From assembly GCF_002797375.1 (NCBI RefSeq), contig NZ_KZ454941.1, positions 3,118,118 through 3,182,117 of the forward strand: 64,000 nt of DNA, given 5' to 3'. Below are positions 37,001 through 45,164 of the stretch, one piece after another (within the stretch, counting starts at the first letter, position 1; each line of letters begins with the position of its first letter). A program made the position numbers and the translations under genes. The notes under the pieces are model-generated. The model ran no database searches, had not been told where the DNA came from, and saw nothing but the letters and a program-made list of their open reading frames with translations. This stretch comes from Bacillus sp. FJAT-42315 (GTDB taxonomy: Bacteria > Bacillota > Bacilli > Bacillales > Domibacillaceae).

Positions 37001-37209
37001 GCCGCTTCAAAAGAATCACCTTCATCATTCACATACTTAAAATAATTTAACACCCAAGAGAGGCCGAGATGTTCTCGAAATGATTCATCAGGAACCGTCT
37101 TATCAATGACGGCCACCTCTAGTGGTTTTTGCTTTTCTAGAAACCAAAGACAAATAGGCATCACTAAAATAATCAACCCTACAAATACCGCTAGCATTAC
37201 TTTCTTCAT
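34024..37209 (-). CDS. Membrane-anchored glycosidase-like protein (TIM barrel), function unknown
   Basis: A 1,061-residue extracytoplasmic protein held by an N-terminal membrane helix (VMLAVFVGLIILVMPICLWF). Residues 40-380 are an unrecognised domain. Residues 405-780 look like a retaining clan-A glycosidase barrel: PIKGVNIGMGKPSVFPGE and MGANSIRVYTLHPPGFYHAL on early strands, PYVIGWIIGIEWYP with the probable acid/base Glu546, and ILIAEFGVPASRG with the probable nucleophile Glu697. The C-terminal 250 residues are beta-rich (DHDERYLYFRI). It probably cuts or remodels a surface polysaccharide. No glycan genes adjoin it. The stop abuts repeat copy 8. Confidence 0.65.
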   Translation of the reverse strand: MKKVMLAVFVGLIILVMPICLWFLEKQKPLEVAVIDKTVPDESFREHLGLSWVLNYFKYVNDEGDSFEAASDYIGFEPNEKDQSYRTHPFPKSFAETDFIYLADAYGVYEDDLPWVEKEREGARSSLVYGGLEGEEWQKILQRLNADKPVTFVAEFNSLASPTKEDVRKSMEDYLQLEWSGWIGRYFTELDPYKNMEIPQWIVERFGEKWGYSGAGYILIDDLSGEVVVLEANKHFNGNGIHMEFTEQGNKKFGLEKSPNYQYWFDIVTPKARGEALAYYDWDLTDEGKKMLKDRNIPLQFASVIETTHGQTSSYYFAGDFNDISQVPQFYQLKGYDWLKKTFSQNTDEQFFWQTYVPMMKVLLEQGEHAKTNVQPKPAPEKQKETAYTSRVVNDSFEVRVGDEWKKLPIKGVNIGMGKPSVFPGEAAITEEEYYRWFTYIGEMGANSIRVYTLHPPGFYHALKRYNEEHKDPIYVFHGVWIEEESLVDTLDAFANKHTDEFQAEMKRITDVIHGNAVIKPRPGHASGLYNSDISPYVIGWIIGIEWYPQMVKGTNNKHATIGDYSGTYFQTKNGSPFEHWLAKQMDTLVTYEKDKYNWVRPVSFTNWVTTDILTHPSEPNKDEDIVSVNPNVIEAKGDMKKTNQFASYHVYPYYPDFFNYEKKYLNYIDHRGEKNSYAAYLKDLHKVHKMPILIAEFGVPASRGLTHDNPFGRTQGFLSEKEQGEVVVDMYEDIKHEGLLGGLVFTWQDEWFKRTWNTMDYDDPDRRPFWSNSQTNEQQFGLLSFDRHKIKVDGQIKDWKETNPLYSNEKGLYVDHDERYLYFRIDKEAMQKGNPVILLDTLANQGNHRSTTIKNISFQDDVDFMITLNGKKDSRILVDSYYDFFTYQYGEDLNMLTPKPPLPSENSGIFHPQKFALNKELYIPSTEEVIPFSDYETGKLRHGNGNPDAADYDSLADYYMNEKEGVIEVRIPWLLLNVKDPSQRDVVGDLYKQGLTASKKIDGIQAGLIWVDNGQVIDSLPKMKNNQLPTMQTYTWDTWNQPIYEERLKQSYYILQKAFK

Positions 37210-37365
37210 TTGAATGTTCCTTTCTCAGAAGATAAATATTATATATTTATTCTATATGAACATCCTTAAATTTTACATAAAATTCGACATTTAAAGATAA
37301 ATAAAGACGAAGCTCCAATGATAGCTTCGCCTTTATTTATCTGATAGCTCCCTCCGTTCAAATTA

Positions 37366-39336
37366 CTACACACTAATCATCCCCGTTGGCTTGTTCTCAT
37401 CACGCTTCCAAAACCATTGAATCACGAGTAAAGCCACAAATAAGGTCAGCCCTGTCACATCAGATATTCTTTCAGGATAGATAAGCAATAATCCTGCAGT
37501 AATAGAAAGAACTCGTTCTCCCCATTGCAATTTCCGCATCCAAAAGCCGATCATGCCAGCTCCAATGGCAATCATTCCAGATAACGCGGTGAAAATGACC
37601 CAGACAAGTTGCAAAGGTGTTGTATCAATCATTAATAACTGTGGGGACAAGACAAACACGTACGGAATAATAAAGGCTGCAATCGCTAGTTTAGCCGATT
37701 GCATCCCTGTCCGGATCGGTTCTCCCCCTGACACTCCAGCGGCAGCAAAGGCAGCTAAAGCAACCGGTGGAGTAATATCTGCGATGATTCCAAAATAAAA
37801 CACGAATAAGTGAGCAGATAAATCAGGTACACCTAGCAAAATAATCGCCGGTGCCGCAATCGTTGATGTAATGACATAATTTGCAGTAGTTGGCGAGCCC
37901 ATTCCTAGAATAATCGAGGCAATCATCGTTAAAAACAACGTAGGCAACAACAGTCCACCAGCTAAATCTAATAGCCCGTTCGCTAACTTTAAGCCAAGGC
38001 CTGTTTTCGTTACAATCCCAACAATGATCCCCGCTGCGGCTGTTGCTGCAGCTACACCTAAAGCAGTTCGCGCTCCATCCACTAAAGCAAAAATGATACC
38101 CTTCCATCTCATCTTTGCCGCTCGATTAATAAAACCAACAACAATGGAAATAAGGATTGAGTACAGTGCAGCATAAGTGACGGTCACACCTGACATTAAC
38201 AACACAATAACCGCAATGATTGGAAGCAGTAAATACAATTGTTTAAAAATTTCCTTTCGATTCGGCATTTGTTCTTTCATTAATCCTTTTAACCCAATCC
38301 GCTTCGCCTCAAAATGAGTCATAATCCAAATTCCAGTAAAATATAACACAGCCGGAATCACCGCTGCCTTAGCTATATCCCAATACGTTAAGCCGCCACC
38401 GATAAACTCAACCATTAAGAAAGCAGCCGCTCCCATAATTGGCGGCATTAATTGACCACCTGTCGAAGCGGCTGCCTCGACAGCTCCGGCAAACTCTTTT
38501 TTATAGCCAAGCTTTTTCATCATCGGAATCGTAAAAGAACCAGACGTCACCACATTAGCTACAGAACTACCGCTAATCGTTCCTTGCAAAGCACTGGAGA
38601 AAATCGCTACCTTAGCAGGTCCCCCCGTACTTCTTCCGGCAATCGCCACCGCCAAATCATTGAAGTATTGACCGACACCCGTTTTCACAAGGAAGGCTCC
38701 AAATAAAAGGAATAAAAAGATAAAGGTTGAAGAAACCGCTAATGGTGTCCCTAAAATCCCTTCCGTCGTAAAAAACATCGTTTGAATCAATCGCTCTGCG
38801 CTCAAGCCACGATGCGAGAGAAAGTCTGGCATATAAGAACCGAAATATCCATACGCTAAAAACAAGATCGCAATGATCGTAATCGGCAAACCGACCGCTC
38901 GCCGTGTCGCTTCTAGCACGAGTACGACAGCTAACAGCCCCGCATAAAAATCCATTTGTGTTAAAAGACCTGCCCGCATCACAATCTCATCAATATTCGC
39001 TGGCCAATAGGCTCCGACATACACACTCAAAATAGCTAACACGCTATCGTACCAAGCCACTTGAAACTTCCCTATGCTCCGCTTTTTTCGGTTGGCTGGG
39101 TATAATAGAAAAATTAATGCAAGAGCAAAACCTAAGTGAACAGATCGTTGAATTTGTGCGGTGAATACGCCGAAAATAGCTGTGTAAAGCTGGAATAATG
39201 AAAAGGCCAATAATCCAAAAAAGACAATATATCCAAAAATTCCAGTCAACTTCCTTGCCCCTGCTTCTAAATCATATTTCTCGAGTAGCTCCTGCTGCTT
39301 TTCTTTAGATAACGTTTCGAACGGCTCCTTACTCAT
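37366..39336 (-). CDS. TRAP transporter fused permease (4TM plus 12TM)
   Basis: A 656-residue membrane protein in which small (DctQ-like) and large (DctM-like) TRAP permeases are fused, as usual for TAXI systems. Marks: GQLMPPIMGAAAFLMVEF, GSSVANVVTSGSFTIPMMKKLGY, LGMGSPTTANYVITSTIAAPAI, ITPPVALAAFAAAGVSGGEPIRTG. It uses an ion gradient with the binding protein encoded upstream. The start overlaps the DUF1850 gene by 8 bases. Substrate unknown; many TAXI systems take C4-dicarboxylates or glutamate. Confidence 0.9.
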   Translation of the reverse strand: MSKEPFETLSKEKQQELLEKYDLEAGARKLTGIFGYIVFFGLLAFSLFQLYTAIFGVFTAQIQRSVHLGFALALIFLLYPANRKKRSIGKFQVAWYDSVLAILSVYVGAYWPANIDEIVMRAGLLTQMDFYAGLLAVVLVLEATRRAVGLPITIIAILFLAYGYFGSYMPDFLSHRGLSAERLIQTMFFTTEGILGTPLAVSSTFIFLFLLFGAFLVKTGVGQYFNDLAVAIAGRSTGGPAKVAIFSSALQGTISGSSVANVVTSGSFTIPMMKKLGYKKEFAGAVEAAASTGGQLMPPIMGAAAFLMVEFIGGGLTYWDIAKAAVIPAVLYFTGIWIMTHFEAKRIGLKGLMKEQMPNRKEIFKQLYLLLPIIAVIVLLMSGVTVTYAALYSILISIVVGFINRAAKMRWKGIIFALVDGARTALGVAAATAAAGIIVGIVTKTGLGLKLANGLLDLAGGLLLPTLFLTMIASIILGMGSPTTANYVITSTIAAPAIILLGVPDLSAHLFVFYFGIIADITPPVALAAFAAAGVSGGEPIRTGMQSAKLAIAAFIIPYVFVLSPQLLMIDTTPLQLVWVIFTALSGMIAIGAGMIGFWMRKLQWGERVLSITAGLLLIYPERISDVTGLTLFVALLVIQWFWKRDENKPTGMISV

Positions 39337-39838
39337 CGATTTTCACTCCTTTCATCTGCTGCCAAAGACTGATTCGTTTCGGCTGAATCCGCACCCATGT
39401 ACCTGGAGATAGATAGTCAGCTAGGCGATACATCTGTTTTTCATAATGGAGTTGATGATCTGCCTTGACCTGACCAATTCGTACATCAATAAAAGGAAAG
39501 GCTCGATTCATATTCTTGATGAAATATTTCCCATTATGTTTTATAAATATTTCTTCTCCTTCTGCATTAGAAGGCATGCCTATTGCAAAATTTTCATACT
39601 GCAATTCCGTCTGAACAATTTGTTCATCTTTCAATTGATACGTTTCCACCACATCAGTTAGATGAATAGAATGCGTGTATTGAATTTGAAAGGTTCTTGA
39701 TGTTTGAATAGGAAGGTAAGCGAGCAATTGATTCGTGTTTTCAAATGAGAAGGCGATAACTGGCTGATAAGGAAAAAAGAAGAGAAAGCTATTGACTAGA
39801 AGAATAGAAAAAAAGAATAAAAGAATTTTACGAATCAT
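39329..39838 (-). CDS. DUF1850 protein of the TAXI TRAP operon
   Basis: A 169-residue protein with an N-terminal membrane helix and a small beta-rich extracytoplasmic domain (FQIQYTHSIHLTDVVETYQ is the family core). DUF1850 genes typically lie between the TAXI binding protein and permease, as here, and may help the transporter; role unproven. ATG 39838 follows AGAGAGGAAAG and is preferred to ATG 39862. Confidence 0.8.
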   Translation of the reverse strand: MIRKILLFFFSILLVNSFLFFFPYQPVIAFSFENTNQLLAYLPIQTSRTFQIQYTHSIHLTDVVETYQLKDEQIVQTELQYENFAIGMPSNAEGEEIFIKHNGKYFIKNMNRAFPFIDVRIGQVKADHQLHYEKQMYRLADYLSPGTWVRIQPKRISLWQQMKGVKIDE

Positions 39839-39911
39839 TGACTTTCCTCTCTCTGATAGCAAAGATGATAGACCGAAAGCATTCAGCCTATCATCTTTGT
39901 TTTAACTTCGT

Positions 39912-40904
39912 TTATTTAGCTACCCCTTTTTCTGTGAAATATTTTTCAGCACCAGGATGTAGATTTAAATCTCCTAGGCCTTCTAATGCAGTGTCGGCTT
40001 TAATTAATTCACCTTTAGCATGCGTGATCTTATCTGTGTTATCGAAAATAGATTTCGTAATGTTATACACGCTATCTTCATCTAATGTATCACCGACAAC
40101 AAGCATCGCCTTTACCGCCACAGTCGGTACATCTTCAGCAATTTTATACGTACCTTTTGGAACGGTATCTTCCGCGTAATATGGATATTTCTTAATTAAT
40201 GCTTGAGCTTTGTCCTTTTCAATGGGAATGATTTTGACCTCTTTTTGAGCAGATAACGCTTCGACAGCCCCTGTTGGTGTACCAGCTGTAATAAAGGCTG
40301 CATCGATACTGCCACTTTGAATGCCATCTGTTGATTCATCGAAGGATAGATCCTGCTTTTTAATATCATCAAAAGATAAGCCATATAATTCTAAAATTTG
40401 TTGAGCATTTGGCGCAGTTCCTGATCCAGGTGCTCCAACAGAAACGGTTTTTCCTTTTAAATCACTGACCGATGCAATCCCGCTGTCTTTTGTCGTCACA
40501 ATTTGGATCGTCTCTGGATAAAGCGTCCCAATCGCCTGAAAGTTTTCAACCTTTGCTCCTTCAAACATTTGCTGTCCTTTCACAGCATATGAAGCAATAT
40601 CTGTTTGCGTAAATGCGATATCGACATCTCCATTTTTAATCGCTGTTAAATTCTCCGCAGATGCACCTGATGATTGGGCATTCGCTTCCATTCCCGTATT
40701 GTCAGAAATAATATTGGCCATTGAACCGCCAAGCGGGTAATAAGTGCCTCCTGTGCCACCGGTTGCAATACTAATGTTCTTGCTGCTACCTTCCTTCTCC
40801 GCTTCTCCACCTGTTTCTTTTTCCCCACTATTACACGCAGACACGACTAACATAAAAGCTAACATCATGACAAAAAGCAAACGGTTACGCCACTTTCGCA
40901 ACAC
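39912..40904 (-). CDS. TAXI-family TRAP substrate-binding lipoprotein
   Basis: A 330-residue lipoprotein (lipobox VVSAC). TAXI family features: ISIATGGTGGTYYPLGGSMANIIS at the mature N-terminus, NGDVDIAFTQTDIASYA, GKTVSVGAPGSGT and DAAFITAGTPTGAVEAL. It captures the solute for the permease at 37366. GTG 40904 with AGGGGGAATTG upstream gives a normal signal peptide; the longer ATG frame does not. First gene of a three-gene operon. Confidence 0.9.
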   Translation of the reverse strand: MLRKWRNRLLFVMMLAFMLVVSACNSGEKETGGEAEKEGSSKNISIATGGTGGTYYPLGGSMANIISDNTGMEANAQSSGASAENLTAIKNGDVDIAFTQTDIASYAVKGQQMFEGAKVENFQAIGTLYPETIQIVTTKDSGIASVSDLKGKTVSVGAPGSGTAPNAQQILELYGLSFDDIKKQDLSFDESTDGIQSGSIDAAFITAGTPTGAVEALSAQKEVKIIPIEKDKAQALIKKYPYYAEDTVPKGTYKIAEDVPTVAVKAMLVVGDTLDEDSVYNITKSIFDNTDKITHAKGELIKADTALEGLGDLNLHPGAEKYFTEKGVAK

Positions 40905-41087
40905 CAATTCCCCCTTCTCTCCATATTTGCACATAAATTACAACATTATCATAACATAAATTCCTGTCATATTGTCAAACTATTCTTAATATTCTATACA
41001 TAAAGATATACATATAAAAGAAGACCTGATCATTTCTCAAAATGACCAGGTCTCCTTTTGTTTTAAAACGATAGTCCCATTCTTCAA

Positions 41088-41624
41088 TTATCTATGAAAA
41101 TGCTCGCCTTTCATTCCTTTAAACGGAACATGATCCACACCAAGCTCTGCTAGTTGTTCTTGTGCTTTTTCTACGAGTGCTTCAGCTTTCGCTTTCGTCT
41201 CATCATCTAAATTAGCAAACTTTCCACCGTGCTTGCCGCGCTCTGGTCTTTCGATTCCTAACTTCTCTAGCTCTTTATGTCCTTCTTCGTGAGTAAGCTC
41301 GCCCGATTTCACCTTGTCCATAATCGCTTCGGCTTTCGCTTTCGTCTCATCGTCAAGGTTTGCAAAAGCCGAACCTTTAGGACCCTTTTCCGGCATAGTT
41401 ACACCAAGCTCTGCTAAGTCGGCTTTCAACTTGTTCATGATCGTCTCCACTTGTTTCTGAGTCTCACTATCAAGAGGAGCTTTAACACTTTTCGAGGATT
41501 CAACGGCTGACGGTTTCGTTGTTGCTGAATTGGTTGCAGCTAGAGCTGTCAGGCTCGCTCCACCAAGGATTCCGAAAGATAAAGCACCTGCGAGAACATA
41601 GTTTACTACTTTGTTTTTTTTCAT
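41088..41624 (-). CDS. Secreted helical repeat protein linked to the two-component system
   Basis: A 178-residue exported protein with a signal peptide cut after a TALAA-type site. The mature part is charged and helical and has two copies of FANLDDETKAKAEA about 50 residues apart, each followed by a LEELG/LAELGV-type end, plus a His-rich C-terminus (KGEHFHR). I do not recognise the family. ATG 41624 follows GGAGGAATGG. It lies directly downstream of the kinase gene on the same strand, so it may be a target or periplasm-like cofactor of that kinase, in the manner of CpxP (speculative). Confidence 0.65.
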   Translation of the reverse strand: MKKNKVVNYVLAGALSFGILGGASLTALAATNSATTKPSAVESSKSVKAPLDSETQKQVETIMNKLKADLAELGVTMPEKGPKGSAFANLDDETKAKAEAIMDKVKSGELTHEEGHKELEKLGIERPERGKHGGKFANLDDETKAKAEALVEKAQEQLAELGVDHVPFKGMKGEHFHR

Positions 41625-41711
41625 GATCCATTCCTCCATTTGTCGATTTGTACCGTCTGTCTTGCACAATCATTACTTTACCCACTAATAGTGAAAAGAC
41701 GGTGAAAAAAA

Positions 41712-43115
41712 CTATGAAGGCTGAACGATTGGCAAACTTATTGTAAATACACTGCCTTGTCCTAAGGCGCTTTCTATTTCAATCGTACCTCCGTGGCTAT
41801 CGACGATCCATTTGGCAATGGAAAGACCCAATCCATAGCCTCCTTTTGCTCTTGACCTTGATTTATCAGAGCGATAAAAACGATCAAAAATACGAGAATG
41901 CTCAGATGGATCAATGCCAATACCTGTATCCTGTACACGAATGATTAGTTTTTTCCCTTCATTCGATACAGCCAAATCAACAGTTCCTTCACTCGATGTG
42001 TATTTCATTGCATTGTCCAATAAAATATACAGCAGCTGAGCTAATCGTTCACGATCTCCGTTGACGAACAAAGAACTTGAGAAAAATGTCCGAAGATGAA
42101 TTCTTTTTTCATGAGCCAACGGGCTAACGGACTCATACACTTCTTCCGCTAATGGCTGAAAATCAAACATTTCACTATTTCTCTCGATGGCACCTGAATC
42201 TGCTCGAGCCATCACTAACAAGTCACTCACTAATTTTGTCATTCGCTTCACTTCATTTTTCATATTGACGATCAATTTCCGAGTAAAAGGATCTTCATCT
42301 ACGCAATCGACCATCTCTAAGGCGTTGATGGACGAAAGCATTACACTGAGTGGTGTACGTAGCTCATGAGAAGCATCCCCGACAAATTCTCGCTGACGAG
42401 CAAACGCTTCAGAAATAGGAATCATCGCTTTTTTCGCCATATGACGACTGATCACTAAAGCAACACCTAAAAACAAAATAGCCAGTCCAATCAAAATAAT
42501 TAACAGCCATCTAAATAATTGGTACGCAAATGTAATATCCTTTCCAATATACAAGATGCCAATAAACTCACCTTTGTGAAAAAGAGGCATTCCATCAATC
42601 AATAGCTTGACTTCTTTCGTACTCCTTTCTCCACTTGGCCCCTCATCTAACTCGCTCCTCTCAGGAAAAGAGAACGTAAGACTTTCTTCACGAATATCAT
42701 TTTTTCTCGGAATCCAGCCTTGTAATAGCTCTAATAAAGCGGAACGAGCCTCTGGAATCATTTCCTGCCCCATAATAAGCTGGCCTTTTTCATCAACAAC
42801 ATAATAAAAAAATTGATCAACCCCCGCTAAAACAATTGGTTGCTTCTCAAGTCCGTGTAATTCCTTGATCGTATTTTCCGCTAAATAATGACGGATGATA
42901 CGAGATTCTTGCCGAGTCAATTCACTAAGTTCGCGCTTCTGGTCTTCAAGAATAATGATGTAAATTAAAGAATAAACAACGAGGACAAAAAAGAGGAGAA
43001 ACAACATCATTAATCCACTGTAAGATAAAGTAAGTCGCGATCGTGTTGATGTAAAAATATCTGACTCTCGATTTTCCCGCCAAAACGTCCATTTATTTTT
43101 CAACTTTATAACCAA
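41712..43115 (-). CDS. Sensor histidine kinase (OmpR-system type)
   Basis: A 467-residue membrane kinase: helix at about 32-56, extracytoplasmic sensor (57-200) with an IGILYIGKDI strand, second helix (about 202-223), then HisKA with ASHELRTPL (His250), and HATPase with N box LLDNAMKYT, G1 DTGIGID, F box FDRFYRSDKSRSRAKGGYGLGL. All catalytic motifs are intact. Its start overlaps the response regulator by 23 bases, so the two are co-translated. It resembles YkoH/CssS-type envelope sensors; stimulus unknown. Confidence 0.9.
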   Translation of the reverse strand: MVIKLKNKWTFWRENRESDIFTSTRSRLTLSYSGLMMLFLLFFVLVVYSLIYIIILEDQKRELSELTRQESRIIRHYLAENTIKELHGLEKQPIVLAGVDQFFYYVVDEKGQLIMGQEMIPEARSALLELLQGWIPRKNDIREESLTFSFPERSELDEGPSGERSTKEVKLLIDGMPLFHKGEFIGILYIGKDITFAYQLFRWLLIILIGLAILFLGVALVISRHMAKKAMIPISEAFARQREFVGDASHELRTPLSVMLSSINALEMVDCVDEDPFTRKLIVNMKNEVKRMTKLVSDLLVMARADSGAIERNSEMFDFQPLAEEVYESVSPLAHEKRIHLRTFFSSSLFVNGDRERLAQLLYILLDNAMKYTSSEGTVDLAVSNEGKKLIIRVQDTGIGIDPSEHSRIFDRFYRSDKSRSRAKGGYGLGLSIAKWIVDSHGGTIEIESALGQGSVFTISLPIVQPS

Positions 43116-43767
43116 CTCCTCTAATGCTTTGAATCATATCCTGCTGGCCAATTTGATTTAATTTTTTTCGTAACAACTTCACCGTCGCATCAATCGTCTT
43201 CGGAGCTACCTCCGCATCATACCCCCAAACCCGGTCCAATATCACTTCTCGAGGTAGGACTTGTCCTTTGTTTCGAACGAGAAAATCAAGGAGTTGAAAC
43301 TCACGCGGGCTTAGCTGAATCATCTCTTTGTTATGGTGTATCATCTGGCTCGTTCGATTGAGCACCACCCCATGGATCGATTCTGTTTCTGCCACGATCG
43401 GTGCATAATTTCGACGTAACAATGCCCGTAACCTAGCCAGCAGTTCATCAATTTCAAACGGCTTCACAAGATAATCATCAGCACCAGAATCTAATCCCTC
43501 AATCCGATCCCCTACCGTATCTTTTGCTGTCAGTATTAAGATCGCACCGGAATAACCTTCTTTTCTTAGCCTCCTGCACACATCGACCCCGTCCCCATTA
43601 GGCATCATCCAATCGAGGACTAACACATCATAGTGCGAAGCGTTCGCATAATCATAAGCTTCTTCTCCTTCTTGCACCCAATCCACTGTATATCCGCCCT
43701 TTTTATTTAACATGTAGGCAACCACTTCACCTAACTGCTCATCATCTTCTGCAAAAAGAATATTCAT
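43093..43767 (-). CDS. OmpR-family response regulator
   Basis: A 224-residue regulator: receiver domain with acidic pair EDD at residues 7-9, phospho-Asp52 (LVLDWMMP) and Lys in LVKPF, followed by a winged-helix output domain (LSPREFQLLDFLVRNKGQVLPREVILDRVWGY, KTIDATVKLLRKKL). ATG 43767 is chosen over 43794 because AGGGGA precedes it and the receiver strand begins immediately. Pairs with the overlapping kinase. Confidence 0.9.
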   Translation of the reverse strand: MNILFAEDDEQLGEVVAYMLNKKGGYTVDWVQEGEEAYDYANASHYDVLVLDWMMPNGDGVDVCRRLRKEGYSGAILILTAKDTVGDRIEGLDSGADDYLVKPFEIDELLARLRALLRRNYAPIVAETESIHGVVLNRTSQMIHHNKEMIQLSPREFQLLDFLVRNKGQVLPREVILDRVWGYDAEVAPKTIDATVKLLRKKLNQIGQQDMIQSIRGVGYKVEK

Positions 43768-43862
43768 ATATAATCCCCTTTCTTTTATCATCATAATTAT
43801 TATTAGTGAAAAAAGAGTAAAACGAAGCTACTGTCCCTTTTATCATATAAAGAATAACGATG

Positions 43863-44018
43863 ATAAAGTGAAACTTCAATCAGTGGGGGGCTTCATGCCC
43901 CACTGATTGTTAGTTGAACAGATCGGGCATTTACGGACTGTTGATCTCCCGCCTACATGTCTGCGCTTTTTCTTCCCTGTTGAGGTGGGAGTCTTACAGC
44001 CCGTTAATGCGGGATAAA
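43863..44018 (+). repeat. Structured RNA-like repeat, copy B (possible IS605-type end)
   Basis: About 90% identical to 22524-22683 and in the same orientation; most differences are in loops or keep pairing. It sits alone in the 350-base gap between the response-regulator gene and mtnA, with no transposase or tnpB gene near. Confidence 0.6.
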
Positions 44019-44028
44019 AAAGACATAA

Positions 44029-44063
44029 AAAAACGAACCCAACATAAACTCGGGTTCGTTTCT
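44029..44063. terminator. Terminator downstream of mtnA
   Basis: A 10-bp stem AAACGAACCC/GGGTTCGTTT, A-run on one side and T-rich on the other; serves the end of the mtn cluster on the minus strand. Confidence 0.85.
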
Positions 44064-44114
44064 CCTAAAATATATGATTGAAATGATCAAAAAACAATTT
44101 GATGTCGAATTTTA

Positions 44115-45164
44115 CTAGCATCTACTTTCTTGAGGCTTAGACATAGGCATCTCCCGAATGATTCCCTTTTCCGTAATAATAGCAGTAATCAAACGATGAT
44201 CCGTAATATCAAAGGCAGGATTATATGTTTTCACATTCGCTGGTGCCATCGGCTGTTCATACCATTGGCTCGTAATTTCTTCTGCTTTTCTTACTTCAAT
44301 TGGGATGTCAGCGCCGGTTGCACAGTTTAAATCGATCGTCGAAGTCGGTGCACACACATAAAATGGAATATCATAATGTTTCGCCAAAATCGCTAAGCCC
44401 GATGTACCAATTTTATTAGCGGTATCCCCATTAGCGGCCACTCGGTCACAGCCGACGAGTATCGCTTGCACTTTCCCTTCTTGCATCACAATCGACGCCA
44501 TATTATCACAAATTAACGTGACATCAACGCCCGCTTCCTGTAACTCCCATGCCGTCAAACGGGCTCCTTGTAAAAGCGGTCTCGTTTCATCGGCATATAC
44601 ACTAAAATTATATCCACGCTCCTGTCCCAAATAAATCGGGGCTAAAGCCGTTCCATATTTGGCAGTAGCGATCGTGCCCGCATTGCAATGAGTGAGCAGT
44701 CCCCATCCAGGCTCCAATAAAGATAAAGCATGTTCTCCAATCGCCAAGCATACTTTCTCATCTTCCGCCCGAATTACTTCTGCTTCTTCCTTTAATCCTT
44801 GTTTCATTGCAAACACAGATTGATGTGCTTCTGCGTACAACCGCTTCTCCATCCGTTCAAGTGCCCAAAATAAATTGACCGCAGTTGGCCTTGAAGAGGC
44901 TAAATATTGCTTAACCTTGGCAAATTCTTCAGCTAGCTCAGCAAAAGAAGCCGCTTCCGACTTTTTCACCCCTAAATAAGCACCGTAAGCGGCAGCAATC
45001 CCAATGGCTGGCGCTCCTCTCACTTTCAAATGATAAATCGCATCCCAAATCTCTTCTACAGTAGCTAGTCGCAAAAACACCTTTTCATTCGGCAAAAGTG
45101 TCTGGTCAAGCAAAACTAGACAACTATGTTCATCATCGAGCCGCACGGACTGAATCGCTTCCAT
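44115..45164 (-). CDS. mtnA: Methylthioribose-1-phosphate isomerase
   Basis: A 349-residue enzyme that converts methylthioribose-1-phosphate to methylthioribulose-1-phosphate. Marks: VRGAPAIGIAAAYG, LTHCNAGTIATAKYGTALAPI (catalytic Cys region), VGCDRVAANGDTANKIGTSGLA (catalytic Asp) and VCAPTSTIDL. It overlaps mtnK by 32 bases; together they carry the first two steps of salvage from methylthioribose. GGGGGTAGAGG precedes the ATG. Confidence 0.95.
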   Translation of the reverse strand: MEAIQSVRLDDEHSCLVLLDQTLLPNEKVFLRLATVEEIWDAIYHLKVRGAPAIGIAAAYGAYLGVKKSEAASFAELAEEFAKVKQYLASSRPTAVNLFWALERMEKRLYAEAHQSVFAMKQGLKEEAEVIRAEDEKVCLAIGEHALSLLEPGWGLLTHCNAGTIATAKYGTALAPIYLGQERGYNFSVYADETRPLLQGARLTAWELQEAGVDVTLICDNMASIVMQEGKVQAILVGCDRVAANGDTANKIGTSGLAILAKHYDIPFYVCAPTSTIDLNCATGADIPIEVRKAEEITSQWYEQPMAPANVKTYNPAFDITDHRLITAIITEKGIIREMPMSKPQESRC

